From a virus: a stretch of DNA of 26,723 nt. The translations under genes and the position numbers were made by a program. Under the pieces are notes generated by a model. That model did not search any database. It saw only the letters and a list, made by a program, of their open reading frames with translations, and had not been told where the DNA came from. Positions 15,735 through 22,906 of this stretch are shown one piece after another. Where the stretch lies: the IMG/VR virus record IMGVR_UViG_3300032288_001378, positions 1 through 26,723 of that record; one strand, given 5' to 3'. Numbering within the stretch: position 1 is the first letter of the stretch; every line of letters begins with the position of its first letter.

Positions 15735-15977
15735 TTAGAGCATGCCGACGATGTAGGTCGCCGTCGTTCCGGTCGCGAGAACCTGTTTGGTGCGAACATC
15801 AAGCTGAGTGCCGACCGGGACGGCTTTGAACGTCACCGTGTTGCCAGCCTCGGTAACGAGTGCGACATCGCCGGCGCCGCCGACATAAAGACGCGTGAAC
15901 ACATTCGGGCCGGTATCCGACGTCGTGACCGCAGCAGCGGTGTCAGGCGTCAGGGAAGAAAGCTGAGTTGCAGGCAT
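15735..15977 (-). CDS. Small virion protein, possible head decoration or tail-completion role (80 aa)
   Basis: The frame is open back to 16136, but the real start is the ATG at 15977, preceded by a GAGGAAAAC purine run. This gives 80 aa. The sequence has the pattern LTPDTAAAVTTSDTGPN...LYVGGAGDVALV..AGNTVTFKAVPVGTQLDVRTKQVLATGTTATYIV. This is a family of small beta proteins very common in phage structural modules between head and tail genes. The exact virion location is not established. Confidence 0.7.
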   Translation of the reverse strand: MPATQLSSLTPDTAAAVTTSDTGPNVFTRLYVGGAGDVALVTEAGNTVTFKAVPVGTQLDVRTKQVLATGTTATYIVGML

Positions 15978-15987
15978 AATGTTTTCC

Positions 15988-16683
15988 TCAGAAGCTGCGG
16001 TGAGCCGCGACCAGTTTTGATTGCGGGCGATTTGCGCGATCGGCCTCGACCTCAATGTCGCGCAGGATGGTCTGATACATGCCGTCCCAGACTGCGATGC
16101 GCTGATCGTCCTTGAGGTAAGGGGCCGTGTGAACAAGCGCGCCGTAGAGGTAGAGATCGGGATAACGAGACAAAACCCAGTTGGTCGTCGTCGTGTTATT
16201 CAGCGGGTCGAGCTTGGCGTAATACCAAAGGTCGAGAAGATCAGGCGCCGCCTGCCCTGGTGCCGGCACTAGGCGGATCCGATTTCCGATGATCGTGTAG
16301 TAAAGCGCGTTGCCGGTCGGCAGATAATACGGAGGCAGGATAGGCACCGGCGACTGCGACGGGTTCCAGCCCTGCGACTGAACCGTCATCGACTGATCAG
16401 GCGTGATGTAAGCGATGAAATTATTCGTATCCTGCTCGGCGAGCTGGTAGGCCGAGATGAAATCGATCGGCAGCGGGACATAGTTGTCGATGACCGACGC
16501 CTGGGCGCGCTTGATCATCATCGGGTGCTTTACCCGCGACATATCCCTCTGGATCCTGGTCGTCGCGAGAGACACAAAATCAGGGATCACCGACGTCAGA
16601 TCCTGCCGGTTCATGGTGTCTGCGAGCTTATTGCAGAGACCCTGGAAATCAGCAGTGAATGTCGGGTTCGCGAAGGTCGTCAC
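15988..16683 (-). CDS. Head-tail adaptor, SU10 adaptor family
   Basis: The 231-aa helical protein has an N-terminal region DFQGLCNKLADTMNRQDLTSVIPDFVSLATTRIQRDM (residues about 13-49), typical of the adaptor family of SU10-like and other podoviruses. It has YVPLPIDFISAYQL and YPDLYLYGALVHTAPYLKDD blocks downstream. Such adaptors form a ring of twelve beneath the portal and join the tail nozzle. The start is a GTG at 16683 that overlaps the stop of the preceding gene (GTGA). Its place after the capsid gene and before the fibres agrees. Confidence 0.8.
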   Translation of the reverse strand: MTTFANPTFTADFQGLCNKLADTMNRQDLTSVIPDFVSLATTRIQRDMSRVKHPMMIKRAQASVIDNYVPLPIDFISAYQLAEQDTNNFIAYITPDQSMTVQSQGWNPSQSPVPILPPYYLPTGNALYYTIIGNRIRLVPAPGQAAPDLLDLWYYAKLDPLNNTTTTNWVLSRYPDLYLYGALVHTAPYLKDDQRIAVWDGMYQTILRDIEVEADRANRPQSKLVAAHRSF

Positions 16684-17006
16684 AGGCGAATATCCCTGGT
16701 GAGAAACGGTCGGCCTTCATTCATCAGCCATTGGAACAGGCGCTTTTTGTCCTGCCAGATGCCTTTGGCGACGAGATCGGCGTGGATGAGCATCGGGATT
16801 GAGGCCACTTTGACGTCGTCGCCGAGCTTTTCGTTCTTAGAATGGTTCATGCGGCTTTCGTGCGCCGCCTTTAGGATGTGATCGACCTCTTGAGTGCTTT
16901 CGAGGTGGATGCCGCCATCCTGTTCAATGACGAGGCGCTGCCTGACGCCGTTTGCGGGATCGTAATCAAAATTCGGATCATCGATCTTACGGTAATTCTC
17001 AGACAT
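16680..17006 (-). CDS. Small head-completion-region protein (108 aa)
   Basis: This is a charged, mostly helical protein with ILKAAHESRMNHSKNEKLGDDVKVASIPMLIHADLVAKGIW (residues about 44-84). The VASIPM(L/V) block followed by KGIW recalls a family of small proteins found just downstream of capsid genes in podovirus-like phages. Its role is unknown. It is coupled to the adaptor (GTGA overlap) and separated from the capsid gene by a strong terminator. It may be translated from the read-through transcript or from a promoter not identified here. Confidence 0.6.
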   Translation of the reverse strand: MSENYRKIDDPNFDYDPANGVRQRLVIEQDGGIHLESTQEVDHILKAAHESRMNHSKNEKLGDDVKVASIPMLIHADLVAKGIWQDKKRLFQWLMNEGRPFLTRDIRL

Positions 17007-17018
17007 TCAGTCGCTCAT

Positions 17019-17045
17019 AAAAAAAGGGGCCGGCGAACCGACCCC
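17019..17045 (-). terminator. Strong rho-independent terminator after the major capsid gene
   Basis: Read on the minus strand, an 8-bp GGGGTCGG/CCGGCCCC stem (one U.G pair) encloses a TTCG tetraloop and is followed by seven T. It lies 46 nt past the capsid stop and directly before the 108-aa gene. It probably lowers read-through so that capsid protein is made in excess over adaptor and fibres. Confidence 0.9.
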
Positions 17046-17063
17046 TCTCAGGTTGATTATTTA

Positions 17064-17079
17064 TACCTGGAACCAGGTA
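17064..17079. repeat. Palindrome in the capsid gene 3' untranslated region
   Basis: TACCTGG and CCAGGTA (7-bp perfect arms) flank a 2-nt AA centre, 12 nt after the capsid stop codon and before the terminator. It may form a small hairpin that protects the 3' end of the capsid transcript, or may be a binding site for a protein. Confidence 0.6.
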
Positions 17080-17090
17080 AATTAGATCAC

Positions 17091-19209
17091 TTAGCTGTTC
17101 GTGATGTTAGCCACGACCGCGTGAGCGTAGGGGCTATTCACGACCAGGGTGTATTCCGCGAGCAGCTGCGAACGCTTCGCGTCACCCGTGCGGGCCAGTT
17201 CCGTGCGCTGGAACGGGCGCAGATAGGCGACCTTGGCGTAGTCAGGATCGACGAAATACGCGAACGCACCGTTGCAGAACAGCGACGGGACGATATCGAG
17301 CGAGCCGAAATCCGACAGATACACGTCAGCTGCGCCAACAATCGTGGCGTTGCCGTTCTTGACCTCAGTATTAACGCGCGTCTGCGACAGACCTGCAAAG
17401 CCCGAAACGCGAGCTTTGTTGACCGGCGAAACCATCATCATCTTAGGCTCGCCGCCCTTCTGGTACATGTTGCGGATGGCGTCTTTCAGGTTTGTTTCCG
17501 TGAAAGCAGCCGAGCCGCTCGTCAGCGTCCAAGCCGTCGTCGGGGTGCCGGAGACGGTGGAAGCGCCGCCCGAATACGCCGGGCCAGTGACGGTGCCGAC
17601 GACGATGCCGTTGCCGGCAGGCGTCTGAGCAGTCGTCTTGATCCACGTCGGGAAGCCGGCCAGCTTGCGAGCCGTCGATGCGTCGCCAGCAACCGCAGCT
17701 TGGTTCGACAGGAGGATCGTCTCCATGTCGCGCTTCAGCTCTTTGCCGTGCTTGGCGATGAGGTAAGCCTCAATCGTCTTCATGCCAGCCGCGTCAACCG
17801 CGCCAGACGTGCCGGAGACGTTGAGCGTCTTCGTCGAAATCTGGGTGTAGTTGCCGCAACGCGACGGGGCCACAAAGGCGGTATCCGTAGCGTCCGCGCC
17901 TTCGACAGCGGCGTTCGAGCCGTTGGCGTCAGCAAGGATGTCGGTCTGCCCAAACTGTTACTTTCGGCCCATCCTATGGCCTACTGACCGCTTCACAGCG
18001 GCGGGAACCTACTTCACTTCGGTTCCTCTTACGGTTTCCCGTAAGGTCAGGCTCTATCTTCACCCATTTGGGTGTCTGGCATATTAGTCGTTGGGGATAG
18101 CCTACGGGGGTGTAGAGCGCGATGCTCATATGCCCCTGCTGAAGCCCATTCATCCACACGTTGCTGTTTGCGGCTAATGTTGAACCGCGCCCCGCTGTCC
18201 ACCCAAGATTGCATCTTAATGGTGAACCTAGTCGGCGTTTTGTATCCGGGCTTGCGAGGCTCTTCCTGAGATACCTTGCCAACCATGATACCGACGCTTT
18301 CCAGAATTTTTACAAACTCTGGAACCCAGACGTCACAGGATTTGAAACCCATGTAAAAGCGTCTGTTGGTCGTGTTTCGGTTCGCAGCTACAAAACCTTC
18401 ACTATCCATCAGACCGGAGATAAACCAGAGTTTATCTTGCCGTCTCCAGTTTTTGGCAGCGTCGGGGATTTTTTTCTTCCCGTCAGTCACCTCAACCAGA
18501 TGCTTGGCAATCTCAGGATCACCGCATCTAAGCGAATAGTTTGGCTTGCTACTCTTACTAACAGCGTGTTTATGAATTGAAATTGGCCGGTCGGTAAATT
18601 CCGATAGCGCCGATTTCGTAGCTTCAGCAAAATCCTCGTCAATGGTGTTTAAGCGGAATGTTGGATACCCTTGATGGGCAGTCACACACCCGTCGCCTAG
18701 AAACACACCGAGAAGATATGCGTAACTCTTTCCTGCTGATTGTCCAATCTTCATGACTTTTCCTCTGCGGGGCATGAAGCTCTAAGGAGTTTCCAGCATA
18801 TAGCCAGATTTTACATGAGCAAGCAGTTATTTACTCATGATAGGTGTTGTCCGCAGTCGTGCGACCAACATTGTTCATAAACGCCGTCTTGGTCGGCGAG
18901 ATGTTATAGATGATCAGTTTGTTACCGCACCGGCTCTTTATCCGGTGCTTCAACCTGTTTCCAGATTGCTCAGACTATTTCATCACCGCCATGTGGCGGG
19001 CTGGGCGCTCGTGGGCGGGTTATTCTTTCGTCACCGCCTAGTCGTTGAACCTTCCGATTGCCTGTTAAATCATTCGGCTTGGCTGCAGATTGCCTTCGGC
19101 TTTCCCGGTTAGGGTTTCCTGCAATTCACCCAGTTTTACGAGGACTAAATCAATCCTCAAGATCTTCGCGGATCGACGAAGAGTAGTCGTAACGAGTAAC
19201 CGTAGCCAT
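17091..19209 (-). CDS. Major capsid protein (SU10 family), gene interrupted by two group I introns
   Basis: The coding sequence is the join of three exons on the minus strand: 19153-19209 (residues 1-19), 18833-18914 (residues 20-46 and the first base of codon 47) and 17091-17950 (rest of Trp47 to residue 332). The joined protein starts MATVTRYDYSSSIREDLED and continues IIYNISPTKTAFMNNVGRTT, then ADNTYHEWQTDILADANGS. This matches the conserved SU10-type start REDLxDIIYNISPT...HEWQTD. Later parts also fit: GNYTQISTKTLNVSGT, KHGKELKRDMETILL, and a C-terminal YLRPFQRTELARTGD. Each exon alone runs into stop codons. The 332 aa equal the usual family length. The protein forms the head shell. A strong terminator follows. 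Confidence 0.9.
17951..18832 (-). ncRNA. Group I intron 2 in the capsid gene, with a LAGLIDADG endonuclease gene
   Basis: This 882-nt insert follows the first base of codon Trp47 (phase 1). The 5' exon end CATGAGT pairs perfectly with intron GCTCATG, leaving a U.G at the splice site (P1). CTGC in the P1 loop can pair with GCAG at the start of the 3' exon (P10). The insert ends with G. The 5' part contains TCTGGCTATATGCTGGAAAC and AATCAGCAGGAAA, which resemble group IB-type introns with LAGLIDADG genes. The 3' part has a CACCC/GGGTG hairpin (P8-like), CTTACGG-GAAA-CCGTAAG (P9), GGAACC/GGTTCC and CCGCT/AGCGG (P9.1, P9.2). The P7 pairing is not clear by eye. Confidence 0.88.
18047..18754 (-). 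CDS. LAGLIDADG homing endonuclease encoded in intron 2
   Basis: From the ATG at 18754 the protein is 235 aa, with two LAGLIDADG motifs: LLGVFLGDG (residues 14-22, catalytic Asp21) and FISGLMDSEG (111-120, catalytic Asp117). Two motifs mean a single chain that would act as a pseudo-dimer. The enzyme should cut an intronless capsid gene at the insertion site and thereby copy the intron. AGAGG lies 8 nt before the ATG at 18754; an upstream in-frame ATG at 18775 has no such site. The first codons (MKIGQSAGK) and the last about 15 codons (to about 18090) overlap conserved intron core sequence. Both acidic residues are intact, so the enzyme could be active. Confidence 0.92.
   Translation of the reverse strand: MKIGQSAGKSYAYLLGVFLGDGCVTAHQGYPTFRLNTIDEDFAEATKSALSEFTDRPISIHKHAVSKSSKPNYSLRCGDPEIAKHLVEVTDGKKKIPDAAKNWRRQDKLWFISGLMDSEGFVAANRNTTNRRFYMGFKSCDVWVPEFVKILESVGIMVGKVSQEEPRKPGYKTPTRFTIKMQSWVDSGARFNISRKQQRVDEWASAGAYEHRALHPRRLSPTTNMPDTQMGEDRA
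18915..19152 (-). ncRNA. Group I intron 1 in the capsid gene, ORF-less, 238 nt
   Basis: The insert follows codon 19 (phase 0) and ends with G. P1 forms between the 5' exon end GAGGAT and intron GTCCTC, with U.G at the splice site. TGAT at the intron start can pair with ATCA of the 3' exon (P10). Core elements are visible: AATTGCAGGAAACCC (P4/P5 region), CTGCAGCCAAG, P7 as CGACTA with ATAGTC, a P8 hairpin CCGCC-ACAT-GGCGG, and a P9 hairpin GCACCGG/CCGGTGC. In-frame stops block translation of the exon into the intron. It has no ORF of its own and is only 82 nt from intron 2. A compact, plausible self-splicing intron. Confidence 0.9.
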
Positions 19210-19221
19210 TTTTCAGTCCAT

Positions 19222-20265
19222 TCATAGGAGTGCTTTGATAGCCAGCGCGGCGTCTTCCACGCGGCCTGATGAAGCGAGACGTTTCCTCGCGTCCATGCTC
19301 TCTCTTGATTTTCTTGCTACAGGTTGTGCCGGCGGGGGCATTGGCCGGAGAGGCTTGTCGGTTGACGGCGCGACAGGGCGCGGCTTGCTGTTACGCAAAT
19401 CACGCCAGCGCATACCGTCCGCAGCCAGCTTAACAAGGCGAGCATCGTAAGCCTGATCAATTTCTCCATCAGAAAAACCAACAGACCGCAGATAGTCTCG
19501 AACCTTGGGCTTGTCGCGTTCGTAAGCCTTCTGATCCTTCCACTCTGGGATAAGCTCGGTAAGTTTCGACGCATTCTCTGCCACATAGGCTTGGAGACTA
19601 CGCGAACGCTTTTCCGTTTCTTCGCTCTGCAAGCGCTGCTGCTCGGATTGAGCGGCCTGCAAATCGCCCAGGGCCTCTTCGTAGGCTTCTTTCTGTTCAA
19701 GATACGCTGACGGGTTAGAATGAATAAGCGCACGATCCGGCGGCTGCGGCATCATCGCCTGCATACGCTGAACAAGCGCGGGCAGGAGCTGAGCGTAGAC
19801 CTCACTCTGCTGTTTGGCAGTTTCCAGTTCAAACGCGAATTGCTTCTTGTCAGCGGCAAGAGCCTGAGTTTTACGCGTGTAATCAGATAGCCGGAGATAG
19901 CCTTCCTGTATCTCTTTCTTAGTCAGCGCGACATTCTTGCCATCAAGTTCGACGGTGATTGTCGGCTCTTCGTCTGAGCTACTTTCAGCTTCATCTTCGT
20001 TACTATCGGGTGAGTTCTCTGCCGGCTCGTCTTCAGCCTCTTCGGCCTCTGACGCCGTCTCATCGGCATCGTTCTCGGGGGCAACGTCTTCAGCAAGAGC
20101 GATATTATCGCTATCTTCCGACGTTTCTGATGCTGCCTCTTGTGGCGGGGCTTCTTGCTTTCTTGTCGGCTTTTTGCCGGAAAGAAGGGCCTCAATACGC
20201 GACGCAGCTTCCTCTACGGTTCCAGTCCTTTCGGTTGCTGGAGCCGTCTGAGTTTCTTCAGACAT
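19222..20265 (-). CDS. Head scaffolding protein
   Basis: The 347-aa protein lies directly before the capsid gene, as scaffold genes do. The first about 110 residues are extremely acidic (runs of Glu, Asp and Ser such as ENDADETASEAEEAEDE). A short beta-type block TITVELDGKNVALTKKEIQEGY follows (residues about 105-126), then a long charged coiled-coil-prone helix (about 130-225). The C-terminus is basic and Pro-rich (MPPPAQPVARKSRESMDARKRL). An acidic head with a helical body and a basic end is the usual layout for proteins that bind capsid subunits during head assembly and leave before DNA packaging. AGGA lies 7 nt upstream of the ATG. Confidence 0.85.
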   Translation of the reverse strand: MSEETQTAPATERTGTVEEAASRIEALLSGKKPTRKQEAPPQEAASETSEDSDNIALAEDVAPENDADETASEAEEAEDEPAENSPDSNEDEAESSSDEEPTITVELDGKNVALTKKEIQEGYLRLSDYTRKTQALAADKKQFAFELETAKQQSEVYAQLLPALVQRMQAMMPQPPDRALIHSNPSAYLEQKEAYEEALGDLQAAQSEQQRLQSEETEKRSRSLQAYVAENASKLTELIPEWKDQKAYERDKPKVRDYLRSVGFSDGEIDQAYDARLVKLAADGMRWRDLRNSKPRPVAPSTDKPLRPMPPPAQPVARKSRESMDARKRLASSGRVEDAALAIKALL

Positions 20266-20283
20266 ATATTTTCCTGGGTTGCG

Positions 20284-20565
20284 TCAGCTATCCAGCGTGC
20301 GGGTAGAGCGCGCGAGTTGTTCACGCCTCTCCGCTTGTGCCTTGCTGACCTTCATGTTCTCAATGAGGGATGTGAGCCTCACCTTGAACATTCGTGCGCC
20401 GCGAACGAGGTTGTATGCTTCCTCACGCTCTGCGGGCGTCCTCAGTTGTCCGTTTGCCCAGGCTTCAATTGTGTCGTCTTCCAGCTGCGACATCGCAATC
20501 TGGAACGCCTGGGATGTTAAAATGTGCTGGGCCTGACGACCGATTTGTTCAGCGTCGAGTTCCAT
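20284..20565 (-). CDS. Small helical head-module protein (93 aa)
   Basis: This is a short all-helical protein rich in Ala, Glu, Arg and Gln (AQHILTSQAFQIAMSQLEDDTIEAW, then a basic EREEAYNLVRGARMFKVRLTSL). The pattern resembles small proteins found between portal and scaffold genes in other tailed phages. The function is unknown. Head assembly is a guess from position. Its ATG overlaps the portal stop (TAATG), so it is translated in step with the portal. Confidence 0.6.
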   Translation of the reverse strand: MELDAEQIGRQAQHILTSQAFQIAMSQLEDDTIEAWANGQLRTPAEREEAYNLVRGARMFKVRLTSLIENMKVSKAQAERREQLARSTRTLDS

Positions 20566-22895
20566 TACTGCGCCATCATCGGAGGCGGAGCATTAGGCTG
20601 GGGCTGCTGCTGAGACTGAATGCCAATCTGTGACAGCACCTGAGCAGAGGCCATTTTCTCATTATCAATGAGCGTCTGAGCCAACTGCTGGATGTCAGGT
20701 CGCGGGCGACGGGTCATCTCAATGATGGCTGCCCAGTCAACCTGAACGCCGCTCTTGGCTGCAATCTCGGCAGCCTTCAGAACGATGTTGCTTTCCATCT
20801 CGTCGCGCTGAAGGTCAGCGTCCAACTGGAGCTTGGCGCGTTCAATCGCCTGACCCTGTAGCTTGGCGAACGTATCCGCTTGCGCCTTAGCAAGCTCAAC
20901 CTCGGCGAGAAGCTGGTTGGGGTCTTTCTGCTGCGCCTTCGCTGCCGCTTGAGCCATAGCAAGCTGCATTTCCTGCTGCGGGCTAATCGGAGAAAAGAAC
21001 GCATCCGGGTTTTTGTATCCCGCTTTGCGAACAAACTGGCTCAGCGTCTGCTGATACTGGCTAAGTTTAACCAGCGGGTTGTCCAAACCCATCATCTGCA
21101 GGATTTGTTCCTGCTTTTGTGCAACCGTTGTCAGGAACGCCATCTGCTGGGCGTCGTCGCCACGGCCAAGGGCCACGGAAACGGAACAATCCATGTTCGC
21201 ATCCCAGGTGGTCGGATCGACCGGCACCCATTCACCACGCAGGCGGATAAGTAGGGGCTTATCCTGATGGCGGGTGATCAGCTTCAGCAAGCCGGAAAAC
21301 AGCTGCTTCATGCCGTTCTCAGCAAAGGTGCGAGCGATTAGCTCAATACGCTCTTGAGAGGCCGAAATCTGCGCCGTAACCGCCGCGCGGGTCGTGGACT
21401 GGAGCATTTCAGCATCCAGACCTTGGCTCGTCGGGGTTACTCCTGTGCGCTGAGCTTTAATCTGATCAATGTAGTCAATAATCGGCATCGCCGACTGGCC
21501 GACGAACGGCGTAGACAAGTCTTGCACCGCGCCAACCTGACGCATACGGATGATTGCCCCGACCTCTTTGTTCAGGACATCGTCCATATTGGCCTGTCCC
21601 TCAACCACCGCCGTGCGGGGGAAGATGGACTGAGCCAAACTATCAAGGGTCGCTCGCATCACATGAGACTTGATGCGCTGTAAATCCATCGTCACGTCGG
21701 CGATGGAGTGTCCAAACATCGCATGGGGTTCTGGGTCGGGGCAGAACACCGCAAACGGGACATGATCGACGATTTCATCCTTCAGGACGAAGCAATCGCG
21801 GCCAATGCACTCGATGCAGCGCAATTCCGCGACGCCGTCACCGTCCTTGTCGATCCGCATGAAGATTTTCATATACTTCACTCGACGCATCGTCGGATCG
21901 TCGTTGTCGGTCGGGAAATACGTTCCCCGGTTGCGCTCGTAGTCTTCCATCTGAGCAATCCAGAGATTGTCCTCACCAGGAGAACCATGCTCTAGGATGT
22001 CTTCCTCGTTGTATCCCATCTCGATTAGCTCAGAGACGGTCACGAGGTCACGATAGCCGACTAGATCAAAGAATTTATCCGTGTCCCTCGCTCTTCTGTC
22101 ACAGATGAAGCATTCGGGTGGTAGCGCGCGGACACGGTATTTGCGCTCTTGATCCACAAGCCGGACGCATACCGCAAAAGTCGGCTGCATCGGGTCAATC
22201 ACAGGCTCTGGATTGACATAGACCAGTTGAGCATTCGGGTTTTGCTGCATCATCAGCAGCAGTTCGTCATTCGAAAGGCCCGAAAAGTGCCTTTCTACGA
22301 CGCGATCCTCAGTTTCCGCCCACCAGGTCACGACGCCGACCTTTTTCAGCAGCGCGTCCTTAAAAGCGGAATAAAGAATGTTAAAACCGGGGTTCATCTC
22401 GTTAAAGATGAAATTCACCGCATCCGAAGCCTGATCAGCGACCGGGACATCTTCAGCAGTCCGGGGCATATACTCAACAATGCGCTGACCAGATGTAAAT
22501 ATACGCATCAGGCTCGGCATAATCGCCTGAATGGTGTCACGCACCTCAGACAATACAACCTGAGAACGGCCCTGCTCTTCGTCGCCGAACGGCGCGCCAC
22601 GGTAATACTCAGCTGCCTGAACGCGAACCGGCGTGATCAGCGTGTCAATATACGTCTCAGCAGCCTGAACAGCGATGCCGACGCGGTTCTGAAACTCAGT
22701 CTCATCAAGCGGGTTGAGCTTCTGGCGCATGTCATCGTCGCCAGGGCCGTAAGAAGTCGCACCTTCCTCGTCAGCATCATCCTCTACGCCAGCGTCCTCA
22801 ACGGCATCCTCATCCGCTGGAGCTGTCTCAAGATATGCGGCCTGGCCCGCATCCATCGGAGATGGAGACGAACGGCGGCGACGACGACGTGCCAT
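20565..22895 (-). CDS. Portal protein, P22/SU10-like
   Basis: The 776-aa protein follows TerL and is of the size of P22-type portals (about 700 aa). The N-terminus is basic (MARRRRRRSS) and then acidic. The body starts with EFQNRVGIAVQAAETYIDTLITPVRVQAAEYYRGAPFGDEEQGRS, residues about 67-111, a hallmark of this portal family. LRIFTSGQRIVEYMPRTAED and HSIADVTMDLQRIKSHVMRATLDSLAQ (a long helix) are further family segments. The C-terminal third is a Gln/Ala/Lys-rich helix, expected for a barrel extending into the head. Twelve copies would form the ring through which DNA enters. AGGAAAG precedes the ATG, which lies 12 nt after the TerL stop. Confidence 0.9.
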   Translation of the reverse strand: MARRRRRRSSPSPMDAGQAAYLETAPADEDAVEDAGVEDDADEEGATSYGPGDDDMRQKLNPLDETEFQNRVGIAVQAAETYIDTLITPVRVQAAEYYRGAPFGDEEQGRSQVVLSEVRDTIQAIMPSLMRIFTSGQRIVEYMPRTAEDVPVADQASDAVNFIFNEMNPGFNILYSAFKDALLKKVGVVTWWAETEDRVVERHFSGLSNDELLLMMQQNPNAQLVYVNPEPVIDPMQPTFAVCVRLVDQERKYRVRALPPECFICDRRARDTDKFFDLVGYRDLVTVSELIEMGYNEEDILEHGSPGEDNLWIAQMEDYERNRGTYFPTDNDDPTMRRVKYMKIFMRIDKDGDGVAELRCIECIGRDCFVLKDEIVDHVPFAVFCPDPEPHAMFGHSIADVTMDLQRIKSHVMRATLDSLAQSIFPRTAVVEGQANMDDVLNKEVGAIIRMRQVGAVQDLSTPFVGQSAMPIIDYIDQIKAQRTGVTPTSQGLDAEMLQSTTRAAVTAQISASQERIELIARTFAENGMKQLFSGLLKLITRHQDKPLLIRLRGEWVPVDPTTWDANMDCSVSVALGRGDDAQQMAFLTTVAQKQEQILQMMGLDNPLVKLSQYQQTLSQFVRKAGYKNPDAFFSPISPQQEMQLAMAQAAAKAQQKDPNQLLAEVELAKAQADTFAKLQGQAIERAKLQLDADLQRDEMESNIVLKAAEIAAKSGVQVDWAAIIEMTRRPRPDIQQLAQTLIDNEKMASAQVLSQIGIQSQQQPQPNAPPPMMAQ

Positions 22896-22906
22896 TCAGT
22901 TCTTTC

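Noticed and set aside
17091-17873. Capsid gene as a 260-aa gene starting at 17873
   Set aside because: That frame lacks the conserved N-terminus of the family, and the missing part is found upstream in two exons. The coding frame also continues open to 17950.
16878-17987. Long plus-strand ORF (369 aa) across the capsid gene
   Set aside because: It lies antisense to the real capsid exon 3 and the terminator, has an Arg/Val/Ala-rich shadow composition and no ribosome-binding site or family motif.
17951-18832. Possible intein in the capsid protein instead of an intron
   Set aside because: The capsid frame meets a TAA right after the 5' boundary and the endonuclease frame has its own ribosome-binding site; no intein splicing motifs are seen.
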